A stretch of DNA of 64,000 nucleotides, taken from positions 62,001 to 126,000 of the forward strand of contig PENC01000006.1 in the NCBI GenBank assembly GCA_003674045.1. The letters run 5' to 3'. Made by a program: the position numbers and the translations under genes. Below are positions 17,388 through 25,621 of the stretch, one piece after another (the stretch's first letter is position 1; each line of letters begins with the position of its first letter). The notes below the pieces were generated by a model. The model did not search any database. It was not told where the DNA came from and saw only the letters and a program-made list of their open reading frames with translations. This DNA is from Streptomyces griseocarneus. Lineage in GTDB: Bacteria; Actinomycetota; Actinomycetes; Streptomycetales; Streptomycetaceae.

Positions 17388-17508
17388 GACTGCGCCCCGA
17401 AAGGGGCGCGGGGCTGCGTGTATATGCGGCTCCGCCGCGTGGGCGCGACCAGCCAAAGACGACCCGCAGCCGCAGACCGGGCTCACGAGGCACCCCGGTA
17501 GGCGCCAC
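17388..17508 (+). repeat. Dispersed intergenic repeat, copy 3
   Basis: This stretch contains AAGGGGCGCGGGGCTGCGTG, the module GGCTCCGCCGCGTGGGCGCG followed by ACCAGCC, a CCCGCAGCCGC block and GAGGCACCCCGGTAGGC. These are the same modules in the same order as the copy near 22 kb. It occupies the gap between the unknown gene at 17309 and the FAD oxidoreductase stop. Confidence 0.75.
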
Positions 17509-17510
17509 CG

Positions 17511-17563
17511 ACCCACGATCTCGCCACATCAGCGGCACCCACCCACGATCTCGCCACATCAGC
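17511..17563 (+). repeat. 23-bp direct repeat straddling the stop codon of the FAD oxidoreductase gene
   Basis: Two perfect copies, each beginning ACCCACGATCTCGCCACATC and ending AGC, lie at 17511-17533 and 17541-17563, a 30 bp period. The second copy includes the TGA stop (17561-17559) and last codons of the minus-strand gene. The pattern suggests a small tandem duplication of the gene's 3' end. Confidence 0.75.
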
Positions 17564-18971
17564 TGTCGAAGCCCATACCCGCCTTGTCCATGGCCTTGAG
17601 CCAGAGGTTGCGGCGGCCGCCGTTCTCGTCGGCGCGGGTCATCGACCACTGGGTGATGCCGATGCCCATGGAGCGCACGGGCTCGGGCGGGAACGGCAGC
17701 GGCTTGCTGCGGACCATCTTCAGCTCGGTGCGCTCGGTGTGTTCCCCGGCGAGCAGGTCGAGCATGACGTCGGCGCCGAACCGGCTCGCGCCGACGCCGA
17801 GGCCGGTGTAGCCCAGGGCGTAGCCGACCCGCCCGCCGTGGGCGGTGCCGAAGAACGGGGAGAAGCGCGAGCAGGTGTCGATGGCACCGCCCCACGTGTG
17901 GGTGAAGCGCACCCCTTCGAGCTGGGGGAAGCACCGGAAGAAGTGCTCGGCGAGCTTCCGGTACGTCGCCGGGTGGTGGTCGTAGTCGGCGGAGACGCCA
18001 CCGCCGTAGTGGTAGACGATGTCGTAACCGCCCCACAGGACGCGGTGGTCCGGCGTGATGCGGAAGTAGTGGAAGTGGTTGGCGGCATCGCCGAGGCCCT
18101 GCCGGTTCTTCCAGCCGATGGCGGCGCGCTGCTCCTCGGTCAGCGGCTCGGTCATCATCGCGTAGTCGTAGACGGGCGCGATGTACGGCCGGACGCGCTT
18201 GACGAGGGAGGGGAAGGCGTTGGTGCCGAGCGCGGCCCGGCGGGCGAAGACCCGGCCGTAGGGCGTGCGGACGGCGACCCCGGCGCCCCGCGAGGACAGC
18301 CTGAGGCCGGGCGTGTGCTCGTAGACGCGCACGCCGAGCTCCAGGCAGACCCGCTTGAGGCCCCAGGCGAGGCGGGCCGGGTGCACCATGGCCACGCCCG
18401 TGCGGTCCCACAGTCCCGCGAGGAAGGTCGGGGAGTCGACCTCGGCCCGCAGGGCGTCGCGGTCGAGGTACTCGTAGTCCGGCAGGCCGAGCGCGGCGAC
18501 CTCGTCGGCCGCCTCGCGCAGCTCCAGCAGCTGGTGCGGGGCGGTGGCGATGTCTATCTCGCCGGTGCGCTCGAAGCCGCAGTCGATGCCGTGGCGGGCG
18601 ACGGTGGCCTCGATCCCGTCGAGGTTGCGCCGCCCGAGGCGCTCCAGGGCAAGGAGTTCGTCGGGCCAGCGGGCCTGGCCGTTGGCCCAGCCGTGGGTGA
18701 GGGAGGAGGAGCAGAAGCCGCCGTTGCGGCCGGAGGCGGCCCAGCCCGTTTCCCGGGCCTCGATGAGGACGACGTCGCGGTCCGGGTCGCGCTCCTTGGC
18801 ACGGAGCGCGGTCCACAGTCCGGAGTAGCCGCCGCCGACGACGAGCAGGTCGGTGTGCTCGTCGCCGACGAGCGAGGGGAGTGCCTCCGGCCGGGAGGGG
18901 TCGTCGAGCCAGTACGGCCGGGGAGAGGCGTCGGAGAGTGATTGCGCAGGGTTCATGGCACCAGTGGCCAT
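17559..18971 (-). CDS. FAD-dependent amine/amino-acid oxidoreductase (PuuB-like)
   Basis: A 470-residue DAO-fold flavoenzyme. The N-terminal Rossmann motif is DLLVVGGGYSGLWTALRAKE (about residue 40), followed by ETGWAASGRNGGF, which resembles the gamma-glutamylputrescine oxidase and glycine oxidase group. The C-terminal FAD contact is in YALGYTGLGVGASRFGAD. I chose the ATG at 18971 because AAAGGAG lies 8 bases upstream; its ribosome site overlaps the end of the permease gene. It ends the polyamine importer operon, so oxidation of an imported amine or its glutamyl conjugate is likely. No gamma-glutamylputrescine synthetase gene was seen in the window. Confidence 0.88.
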   Translation of the reverse strand: MATGAMNPAQSLSDASPRPYWLDDPSRPEALPSLVGDEHTDLLVVGGGYSGLWTALRAKERDPDRDVVLIEARETGWAASGRNGGFCSSSLTHGWANGQARWPDELLALERLGRRNLDGIEATVARHGIDCGFERTGEIDIATAPHQLLELREAADEVAALGLPDYEYLDRDALRAEVDSPTFLAGLWDRTGVAMVHPARLAWGLKRVCLELGVRVYEHTPGLRLSSRGAGVAVRTPYGRVFARRAALGTNAFPSLVKRVRPYIAPVYDYAMMTEPLTEEQRAAIGWKNRQGLGDAANHFHYFRITPDHRVLWGGYDIVYHYGGGVSADYDHHPATYRKLAEHFFRCFPQLEGVRFTHTWGGAIDTCSRFSPFFGTAHGGRVGYALGYTGLGVGASRFGADVMLDLLAGEHTERTELKMVRSKPLPFPPEPVRSMGIGITQWSMTRADENGGRRNLWLKAMDKAGMGFDS

Positions 18972-18975
18972 GGTC

Positions 18976-19770
18976 TCAGCTCCTTCTTTTGCGCCTGCCG
19001 ACCAGTTGACCGACAAGGACGCAGAGCACGGCGATGGCGAACATCGCCGTTCCGATGACATTGATTTGAACGGGTGTGCCCCGTTGCGCGGCTCCCCAGA
19101 CGAACATGGGGAAGGTCACAGTGGACCCGGCGTTGAAGTTCGTGATGATGAAGTCGTCGAAGGACAGGGCGAAGGACAGCAGGGCACCCGCCGCGATGCC
19201 GGGGGCGGCGATGGGCAGGGTCACCCGCAGGAAGGTCTGCAACGGGGTGGCGTAGAGGTCCTGCGCGGCCTGTTCGAGCCGCGGGTCCATGGACATGACC
19301 CGGGCCTTCACGGCCGTGACGACGAAGCTCAGGCAGAACATGACATGGGCGATGAGGATGGTCCAGAAGCCGAAGCTGATGCCCATGTTGAGGAAGAGGG
19401 TGGCCAGCGAGGCGGCCATGACCACCTCGGGCATGGCCATCGGGAGGAAGATCAGCGTGCTGACGGCCGACCGGGCGCGGAAGCGGTAGCGGGCGAGCGC
19501 GAAGGCGATCATCGTGCCGAGCACGGTGGCGCCGATCGTCGCCCAGACGGCGATCCGCAGGCTCAGCGAGAGCGAGCCGCACAGGTCGGCGACGCCGCAG
19601 GGGTCGGTCCAGGCGTCGGTGGAGAAGCGCTGCCACTCGTAGTTGAAGCGGCCGTTGGGCTTGTTGAACGAGAAGACCGTCACGATGACGTTCGGCAGGA
19701 CGAGATAGGCGAGGGTGCCGAGCCCCGCGAGCACCACGAAGTTGCGGCGCAGCCGGCGCAGAGCGCTCAT
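18976..19770 (-). CDS. potC: Polyamine-type ABC importer permease (PotC-like)
   Basis: A 264-residue inner membrane subunit with about six hydrophobic helices. The EAA loop appears as LEQAAQDLYATPLQTFLRVT, the coupling site to the ATPase. The start ATG at 19770 overlaps the upstream permease stop by one base (TGATG). Together with the neighbouring permease, ATPase and the distant binding protein at 28672-29859, it matches spermidine/putrescine importers. Gene order is ATPase, permease 1, permease 2, FAD oxidoreductase on the minus strand. Confidence 0.9.
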   Translation of the reverse strand: MSALRRLRRNFVVLAGLGTLAYLVLPNVIVTVFSFNKPNGRFNYEWQRFSTDAWTDPCGVADLCGSLSLSLRIAVWATIGATVLGTMIAFALARYRFRARSAVSTLIFLPMAMPEVVMAASLATLFLNMGISFGFWTILIAHVMFCLSFVVTAVKARVMSMDPRLEQAAQDLYATPLQTFLRVTLPIAAPGIAAGALLSFALSFDDFIITNFNAGSTVTFPMFVWGAAQRGTPVQINVIGTAMFAIAVLCVLVGQLVGRRKRRS

Positions 19771-20699
19771 CAGACGAGGTCCTCCGTCCCGGACTTGCGG
19801 ATGTAGACCGTGACCATGGCGAGGATGGCGGCCATGAGGATGAAGGAGAGGGCGGCCGCGGTCGGGTAGTCCAGTACGCGCAGGAACTGGGACTGGATGA
19901 CGTTGCCGATCATCTTCTGGTCGGTGGAGCCGAGCAGCTCGGCGTTGATGTAGTCGCCCGCCGCCGGGATGAAGGTCAGCAGCGTGCCCGCGACGACACC
20001 GGGCATGGACAGCGGGAACGTCACCTTGCGGAAGGTCGTGACGGGCCGGGCGTAGAGGTCGCCGGCCGCCTCGTGGAGCCGGGGGTCGATACGTTCGAGC
20101 GAGGTGTAGAGCGGCAGGATCATGAACGGCAGGAAGTTGTACGTGAGGCCGCACACGACGGCGAGCGGGGTCGCGAGGACGCGGTGCCCCTCGGTGACGC
20201 CCAGCGCGCCCGTGACGTCGAGGACGTGCAGGGAGTTCAGCGTCGAGACGACCAGTCCGTTGTCGGACAGGATCGTCTTCCAGGCGAGGGTGCGGATCAG
20301 GAAGCTCGTGAAGAACGGCGCGATGACCAGGATCATCAGCAGATTGCGCCAGCGGCCCGCCTTGAAGGCGATGAGGTAGGCCAGCGGGTAGCCGAGGACC
20401 AGGCAGAGCACGGTGGCGGTGGCGGCGTAGGCGACCGAGCGCAGGAACTGCGGGTAGTACTCGGACAGGGCGTCGGCGTAGGTGGCGAAGTGCCAGGTGA
20501 CCTTGAAGCCCTCTTCGAGCGAGCCGGTCTGCACCGAGGTGGACGCCTGGTAGACGAGGGGCGCGGCGAAGAAGACGAGGAGCCAGAGGATGCCGGGGAG
20601 CAGCAGCCAGTAGGGGACGCGCCTGCGGCGGCGCGCGGCCCTGGCGACGGCGGGGGGCGTCGCGGGCGTTTCCGGGGCGGGAGCGGTCGAGGTCGTCAC
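19770..20699 (-). CDS. potB: Polyamine-type ABC importer permease (PotB-like)
   Basis: A 309-residue permease with an arginine-rich N-terminus (ARAARRRRRVPY) before the first helix and an EAA-type loop around LHEAAGDLYARPVTTFRKVT. The GTG start at 20699 overlaps the ATPase stop (GTGA), so translation is coupled. Longer in-frame starts would run into the ATPase gene. The family forms the heterodimeric channel with PotC. Confidence 0.9.
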   Translation of the reverse strand: MTTSTAPAPETPATPPAVARAARRRRRVPYWLLLPGILWLLVFFAAPLVYQASTSVQTGSLEEGFKVTWHFATYADALSEYYPQFLRSVAYAATATVLCLVLGYPLAYLIAFKAGRWRNLLMILVIAPFFTSFLIRTLAWKTILSDNGLVVSTLNSLHVLDVTGALGVTEGHRVLATPLAVVCGLTYNFLPFMILPLYTSLERIDPRLHEAAGDLYARPVTTFRKVTFPLSMPGVVAGTLLTFIPAAGDYINAELLGSTDQKMIGNVIQSQFLRVLDYPTAAALSFILMAAILAMVTVYIRKSGTEDLV

Positions 20700-21859
20700 G
20701 TCCCCTCCCCCGCGTCCGTTCCGGCCTCGAGGCTCTGCGCCGCGTCCAGGCCGAAGCTGTGGCCGGGGTTCCAGTGGAGGACGACCTCGGCGCCGGGGAC
20801 GAGCCTGCTGTCGCGCTCGATGTTCTGCTCGTAGACGGACAGGCCCGCGGAGACCGCGCTGTCGACGACGTACTGGGTGGAGACGCCGATGAAGCTGGAG
20901 TCGGCGATACGGCCGGCGATGCGGTTGCGGCCGTCGGGGATGGTGCCCGCGTCGTCGGCGTGGGTGAGCGTGATCTTCTCGGGCCGTATGCCGACGAGGA
21001 GTTTGCCGCCCGCCCGGGCGTCGGTGGTACATCGTGTCGCGGGCAGGGTGAGTTTGGTATCGGAGGCGCGCAGCAGGATGTCGTCGCCGGAGGTGCCGAG
21101 GACGTCGGCGGTGATGAGGTTCGAGGTGCCGAGGAAGTTGGCGACGAAGGTGGTGCGCGGGGTCTCGTAGAGGTCGGCGGGGGCGCCCAGCTGCTCGACC
21201 CGGCCGCCGTTCATGACCGCGACGGTGTCCGCCATGGTCATGGCCTCCTCCTGGTCGTGGGTGACGTGCACGAAGGTGATGCCGACCTCGGTCTGGATGC
21301 GCTTGAGCTCCAGCTGCATCTGACGGCGCAGCTTGAGGTCGAGGGCGCCCAGCGGCTCGTCGAGGAGCAGCACCTGCGGGTGGTTGATGAGCGCGCGGGC
21401 GAGGGCCACGCGCTGCTGCTGGCCGCCGGAGAGCTGGTGGGGCTTGCGGCGGGCGAAGTCGCCGAGCTGGACGAGGTCGAGCATCTCCTCGACCTGCTTC
21501 TTGACGGACTTGATGCCGCGGCGGCGCAGGCCGAAGGCGACGTTCTCGTAGATGTCGAGGTGGGGGAAGAGCGCGTAGCTCTGGAAGACGGTGTTGACCG
21601 GCCGCTTGTGCGGGGGGAGCGCCGTGACGTCCTGGCCGCCCAGCTCGATGCTGCCGGTCGAGGGGGCCTCCAGCCCGGCGATCATGCGCAGGGTGGTGGT
21701 CTTGCCGCAGCCCGAGGCCCCGAGCAGCGCGAAGAAGGAGCCCCCGGGAATGGCGAGGTCGAGCGGGTGCACGGCGGTGAAGGCGCCGTAGCGCTTGCTG
21801 ATGCCGCTGAGGCGGACGTCCGTGCCGCTGGTGCCGACGGCGGGGGCGGTGGCTGTCAT
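20696..21859 (-). CDS. potA: Polyamine-type ABC importer ATPase (PotA-like)
   Basis: A 387-residue ATP-binding subunit. Walker A GASGCGKT is about residues 47-54, followed by the Q-loop VFQSYALFPH, signature LSGGQQQRVALARAL, Walker B VLLLDEPLGALD and the switch histidine in VHVTHDQEEA. The C-terminal part beyond about residue 250 is a TOBE-type regulatory domain (LLVGIRPEKITL). The ATG is at 21859. It leads the four-gene operon that ends with the FAD oxidoreductase gene. Confidence 0.93.
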   Translation of the reverse strand: MTATAPAVGTSGTDVRLSGISKRYGAFTAVHPLDLAIPGGSFFALLGASGCGKTTTLRMIAGLEAPSTGSIELGGQDVTALPPHKRPVNTVFQSYALFPHLDIYENVAFGLRRRGIKSVKKQVEEMLDLVQLGDFARRKPHQLSGGQQQRVALARALINHPQVLLLDEPLGALDLKLRRQMQLELKRIQTEVGITFVHVTHDQEEAMTMADTVAVMNGGRVEQLGAPADLYETPRTTFVANFLGTSNLITADVLGTSGDDILLRASDTKLTLPATRCTTDARAGGKLLVGIRPEKITLTHADDAGTIPDGRNRIAGRIADSSFIGVSTQYVVDSAVSAGLSVYEQNIERDSRLVPGAEVVLHWNPGHSFGLDAAQSLEAGTDAGEGT

Positions 21860-21983
21860 GGGGCTGGTCCAGGGGGTCTCGGGGGCCGGGGTGGGGACGC
21901 TGAGGCTGGCGGTCCGCTTCGGGGGACCAGAAGATTGTCGCCGCTGTGGAGCAGTGCGATGTCACCGCACACGGCGACGCGCC

Positions 21984-22215
21984 TGGAGGGGGCACCCCGC
22001 AAGGGGCGCGGGGCTGTGTTTTATTTGCGGCTCCGCCGCGTGGGCGCGACCAGCCACGACGGACCGGCAGCCGCGGAATCGCCGGACGGACCGGGCTCGT
22101 GGGCGAAAAGGGGCGCGGGGAACTGCGCGCCCAGCCCCCATGCACCCGCAGCCGCGCGCGGAGCGCAAGAGGCACCCCGGTAGGCACGGGGCAGCGGCGC
22201 AGCCCCGCCGCGAAG
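21984..22215 (+). repeat. Dispersed intergenic repeat, copy 4 (two tandem units)
   Basis: This fills most of the 373 bp gap between the PotA-like gene and the next aldehyde dehydrogenase. Unit one has AAGGGGCGCGGGGCTGTG and GGCTCCGCCGCGTGGGCGCG plus ACCAGCC. Unit two has AAAGGGGCGCGGGGAACTGC, a CCCGCAGCCGC block and AAGAGGCACCCCGGTAGGC. No gene is supported here. The operon promoter for potA should lie at its left end, but no clear elements were seen. Confidence 0.75.
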
Positions 22216-22232
22216 CCCCCACTGCGGAAACC

Positions 22233-23747
22233 TCACCGACCACGGAACACCGTCCGGTGCCACTCCTTCGCCGGCACCCCACTGTTGTCGAACATCACAT
22301 GCTTCACCTGCGTGTACTCCTCGAAGGAGTACGCCGACATGTCCTTGCCGAACCCCGACGCCCGAAACCCTCCGTGCGGCATCTCACTGATGATCGGGAT
22401 GTGGTCGTTCACCCACACGCACCCCGCCCGGATCTCCCGCGTGGCCCGTCCCGTGCGGTAGACGTCGCGGCTCCAGGCCGACGCGGCGAGCCCGTACGGC
22501 GTGTCGTTGGCGAGGGCGATGCCCTCGTCGTCGCTGTCGAAGGGCAGGACGACGAGGACGGGCCCGAAGACCTCGTCCTGGACGATCTCGCTGTCCTGGG
22601 CGGCGCCGGTGACGAGCGTGGGGAGGTAGTACGCGCCCTTGGCCAGCTCTCCGGCGGGGGCGTCGCCGCCGGTGACCACGGTCGCGTACGAGCGCGCCCG
22701 GTCGACGAACCCGGCGACGCGGTCGCGATGGGCGTGCGAGATCAGCGGCCCGAGGTCGGTGCCGGGGTCGAGGGGGTCGCCGAGGCGTACGCCCGTCATC
22801 AGGTCGGCCACGCCCGCGACGAACGCGTCGAACAGCGGCCGCTGGACGTAGGCGCGGGTGGCGGCGGTGCAGTCCTGTCCGCTGTTGATGAGTGCTCCGG
22901 CGACGGCGCCGTGGACGGCGGCCTCCAGGTCGGCGTCGTCGAAGACGACGAAGGGGGCCTTGCCGCCGAGTTCGAGGTGGAGCCGTTTGACCGTGGCGCC
23001 GGCGATCCCGGCGACCCGCTTGCCGACGGCGGTGGAGCCGGTGAAGGAGAGCATGGCGACGTCCGGGTGCCCGGCGAGGTGCTCGCCCGCGTCCCGGCCC
23101 GCGCCGCCGACGACGTTGAGGACACCGTCGGGGATGCCCGCCTCGGTGGCCGCCCGGGCGAACATCAGCGAGGTCAGCGGGGTGATCTCGGCGGGTTTGA
23201 GTACGACGGTGTTGCCCGCGGCGATCGCGGGGAGCACCTTCCACGCGGCCATCTGCAGGGGGTAGTTCCAGGGGGCGATCCCGCCGACGACGCCGACGGG
23301 TTCGCGGCGGACGTAGGAGGTGTGGTCGGCGCTGTACTCCCCGGCGGCCCTGCCCTCCAGGTGGCGGGCGGCACCCGCGAAGAAGGCGGTGTTGTCGACG
23401 GTGCCGGGCACGTCGAATTCGGTGGTCAGCCGGATGGGCTTGCCGCACTGCGCCGATTCGGTCCGGGCGAGGTCGTCGGCCTGACCGGCGAGCACGTCGG
23501 CGAACCGGTGCAGCGCGCCGGAGCGTTCGCCGGGAGTGGCTCCGGCCCAGGCAGGGAAGGCGCGCCGGGCGGCGGCCACGGCCTCGTCCACGTCGGCGGG
23601 ACCGGCGAGTTCGTAGGAGAGGAGCCCGGCTCCGGTGGCCGGGTCCACCACGGCCTGCCGACGGCCCGAGCTGCCCGTCCGCGGGCGTCCGTCGATGTAC
23701 TGCGCGCCGTCGGCGAACCGTTCCGTGATGTCGTGCAGCTGATCCAT
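22233..23747 (-). CDS. Aldehyde dehydrogenase, probable 4-aminobutyraldehyde (betaine aldehyde-type) dehydrogenase
   Basis: A 504-residue NAD-dependent ALDH. Motifs are GIAPWNYPLQMAAWKVLPAI, VVLKPAEITP, FTGSTAVGKRV, the base in HLELGGKAPFVVFDDAD and the catalytic cysteine in SGQDCTAATRAY. The C-terminus has the aminoaldehyde-class segment VNDHIPIISEMPHGGFRASG followed by the EEYTQVKHVM end. Gamma-aminobutyraldehyde and betaine aldehyde dehydrogenases share these features. Its position beside the polyamine importer and gabT supports oxidation of 4-aminobutyraldehyde to GABA. A paralogue with the same motifs lies at 30104-31555. The start is the ATG at 23747 with GGAGGAGTGC upstream. Confidence 0.9.
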   Translation of the reverse strand: MDQLHDITERFADGAQYIDGRPRTGSSGRRQAVVDPATGAGLLSYELAGPADVDEAVAAARRAFPAWAGATPGERSGALHRFADVLAGQADDLARTESAQCGKPIRLTTEFDVPGTVDNTAFFAGAARHLEGRAAGEYSADHTSYVRREPVGVVGGIAPWNYPLQMAAWKVLPAIAAGNTVVLKPAEITPLTSLMFARAATEAGIPDGVLNVVGGAGRDAGEHLAGHPDVAMLSFTGSTAVGKRVAGIAGATVKRLHLELGGKAPFVVFDDADLEAAVHGAVAGALINSGQDCTAATRAYVQRPLFDAFVAGVADLMTGVRLGDPLDPGTDLGPLISHAHRDRVAGFVDRARSYATVVTGGDAPAGELAKGAYYLPTLVTGAAQDSEIVQDEVFGPVLVVLPFDSDDEGIALANDTPYGLAASAWSRDVYRTGRATREIRAGCVWVNDHIPIISEMPHGGFRASGFGKDMSAYSFEEYTQVKHVMFDNSGVPAKEWHRTVFRGR

Positions 23748-23793
23748 CGCGCACTCCTCCGCGCACCGCGGGGACCCGAGGCGGGCGTAGCTC

Positions 23794-23809
23794 CAACCGG
23801 ATTTGGTTG
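23794..23809. promoter_or_regulatory. Inverted repeat in a divergent, A/T-rich intergenic region
   Basis: The 205 bp between the aldehyde dehydrogenase (minus) and NADAR gene (plus) is locally A/T-rich. CAACC GGATTT GGTTG gives a small dyad 47 bases upstream of the aldehyde dehydrogenase start. Farther right, CGTCGC and GCGACG flank a T-rich centre (about 23848-23875). These are candidate operators only. Confidence 0.3.
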
Positions 23810-23952
23810 CCGATCCTGACAGAGGAGAGGCATTGCAACAAGGGATTCCGTCGCGACTTTTTGACGGAGCGACGAATTCAGTGTCTGGCGAGGACGCTGG
23901 TCCGCAGGTGGGAGCGGAAATTCATGATCCGTTGTCGGTGGTCGCTGTCAGA

Positions 23953-24585
23953 ATGACGGACATGACGATCAACGGGGAGAACAGCGGCATTTCCGGCGCG
24001 GCGCACGCCGTCGCACCGGGCGGCGGGCCGCGGACGGCCGAGGAGCTGCTGGCTGCCGTGGGCCGCGGTGAGCGGGTGAAGTACGTCCACTTCTGGGGTC
24101 ACCGGCCGCGGCGGGACGGCAGCGTGGGGCCGAGCTGCTTCAGCCAGTGGTGGCCGTCGCCGTTCACCGTGGACGGGACGGTCTACGCCACGGCGGAGCA
24201 CTGGATGATGGCCGGCAAGGCACGGCTCTTCGGCGACGCGGAGGCGGAGGCCCGTGCCCTCGCGGCCGGGCACCCGAAGCAGGCGAAGGACGCCGGGCGC
24301 ACGGTGCGCGGCTTCGACGACGAGCTCTGGCGGCGGCACCGCTTCGGCCTGGTGGTGGAGGGCAGCGTCCACAAGTTCGCGCAGCACCCGGAGCTGGGCG
24401 CGTTCCTGCTCGGTACGGGCGACCGGGTGCTGGTGGAGGCCAGCCCGCTCGACCGGGTCTGGGGCATAGGTCTCGCCGCCGACGACGAGCGGGCGGAGGA
24501 CCCGGCGCGCTGGCGCGGGGAGAATCTGCTGGGCTTCGCCCTGATGGAGGCCCGCGCGCGGCTGGCGGCGCGAGCGGCGGCCTGA
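23953..24585 (+). CDS. NADAR-family protein (RibX/YbiA-like N-glycosidase fold)
   Basis: A 210-residue soluble protein. The segments YVHFWGHRP, CFSQWWPSPFTVDG, TAEHWMMAGKARLFGD and the C-terminal WRGENLLGFALMEARARL match the NADAR (formerly DUF1768) family. Members hydrolyse N-glycosidic bonds of riboflavin intermediates or act on NAD/ADP-ribose derivatives. No riboflavin genes are adjacent, so a housecleaning or ADP-ribose-linked role is possible but unproven. The ATG at 23953 (MTDMTING) is preferred; an ATG three codons later is an alternative. A longer in-frame start at 23803 lies in the intergenic region. Confidence 0.88.
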   Translation: MTDMTINGENSGISGAAHAVAPGGGPRTAEELLAAVGRGERVKYVHFWGHRPRRDGSVGPSCFSQWWPSPFTVDGTVYATAEHWMMAGKARLFGDAEAEARALAAGHPKQAKDAGRTVRGFDDELWRRHRFGLVVEGSVHKFAQHPELGAFLLGTGDRVLVEASPLDRVWGIGLAADDERAEDPARWRGENLLGFALMEARARLAARAAA

Positions 24586-24634
24586 GAACGGGCCGAGGGG
24601 GCCTGCTCACCGCTCCCGGCCGCCCGGAGGGTCG

Positions 24635-25492
24635 TCAGCGCAGGTCCGTGACCGGCCGGTCCACGACCAGGGACGCGCGGTAGGTCGATCCGGGGTCGTC
24701 CTGCGGGGCGTTCTCGCCGTCGCTCGTGTCCACACTGAGGTAGAGGGTCAGCATCAGCCCGCTCACCACGAGCGCCACGCCGCCGAGGATCAGCCCGGCG
24801 AGGGCCTGTCCGCCGTTGTCCGCCTCGCCGTTGCGCACCTTCGAACGGCCTATGCCGCCGAAGACGACCGCGAGTATGCCGAGGACGACCCCCAGCAGGA
24901 CGGTCGGGGACAGCACGGTGCCGACGATGCCCAGCACCAGGGCCGCGACGCCGAGGCCGTTCCCCGCCGAGGGGCCGTTCGGGGCGTGCGGGGGCCAGCC
25001 GTTCGGATAGGCCCCGGCGGGATAGCCGTAGGAGCCGGGCACGAACCCGCCCTGTCCGTACGGGGCCTGCCCGCCGGGGAACACGCCCTGGCCGTAGGGG
25101 GCGGGCCCGCCCGGGAGTCCGCCGTACGGCATCTGCTGCCCGGGAAAGCCGGCGGCGTACGCACTCGGGGTGCCCGGACCGGTCGGTGCCTGCGGTACAG
25201 GCGGTACGAGGCCCCCGGCCGGGGTCCCGCCGCCCTGTGGCGGCAGCGCCTGTCCGGGTGGCGGCACGGCGCCCCACGGGGGCGCGGGGGCAGGAGAGGA
25301 CGGCGAGGGATACGGGGACGGTGCCGGCAGCCCCGGCGCCGCGGGCGGGACGGCGGCACGCTGCCCGGGCACGGGCGACACCGCGGGCTTGTCCAGCGGC
25401 ACCCGCCGCTCCGGCGGAGCCCAGGGGTCGCGACCGCGCGACTCCGGCTGCTCGTCGGCCACGGTTCCCGTGTCGGACCCCTTGTCGGACAT
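24635..25492 (-). CDS. DUF4190-type membrane protein with proline/glycine/tyrosine-rich N-terminus
   Basis: A 285-residue protein whose first 180 residues are low-complexity, rich in P, G, A, Q and Y with repeats such as PYGQGVFPGGQAPYGQGG. Two hydrophobic helices follow (about 183-212, GVAALVLGIVGTVLSP, and about 235-258). This arrangement is typical of actinobacterial DUF4190 proteins of unknown function. The short C-terminal tail (YRASLVVDRPVTDLR) would be extracytoplasmic or periplasm-facing depending on topology. The ATG at 25492 has GGAGG five bases upstream. It converges with the NADAR gene. Confidence 0.85.
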   Translation of the reverse strand: MSDKGSDTGTVADEQPESRGRDPWAPPERRVPLDKPAVSPVPGQRAAVPPAAPGLPAPSPYPSPSSPAPAPPWGAVPPPGQALPPQGGGTPAGGLVPPVPQAPTGPGTPSAYAAGFPGQQMPYGGLPGGPAPYGQGVFPGGQAPYGQGGFVPGSYGYPAGAYPNGWPPHAPNGPSAGNGLGVAALVLGIVGTVLSPTVLLGVVLGILAVVFGGIGRSKVRNGEADNGGQALAGLILGGVALVVSGLMLTLYLSVDTSDGENAPQDDPGSTYRASLVVDRPVTDLR

Positions 25493-25621
25493 AGTCCTCC
25501 CCAGTCGGTTCCCCGTCATGCTACGGCCTGCGCACAGGGTCCGTACCCGCCCCTGCGCCCGCCCCCGTGCCCGTCCCGCATACGATGATCGCCCTGTCGA
25601 CCACGCAGTCCTGGAGGCCTC

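Noticed and set aside
17388..17563. CRISPR-like array at the 17.5 kb repeats
   Set aside because: There are only two 23-bp copies with a 7-bp spacer and no cas genes; it is a simple tandem duplication.
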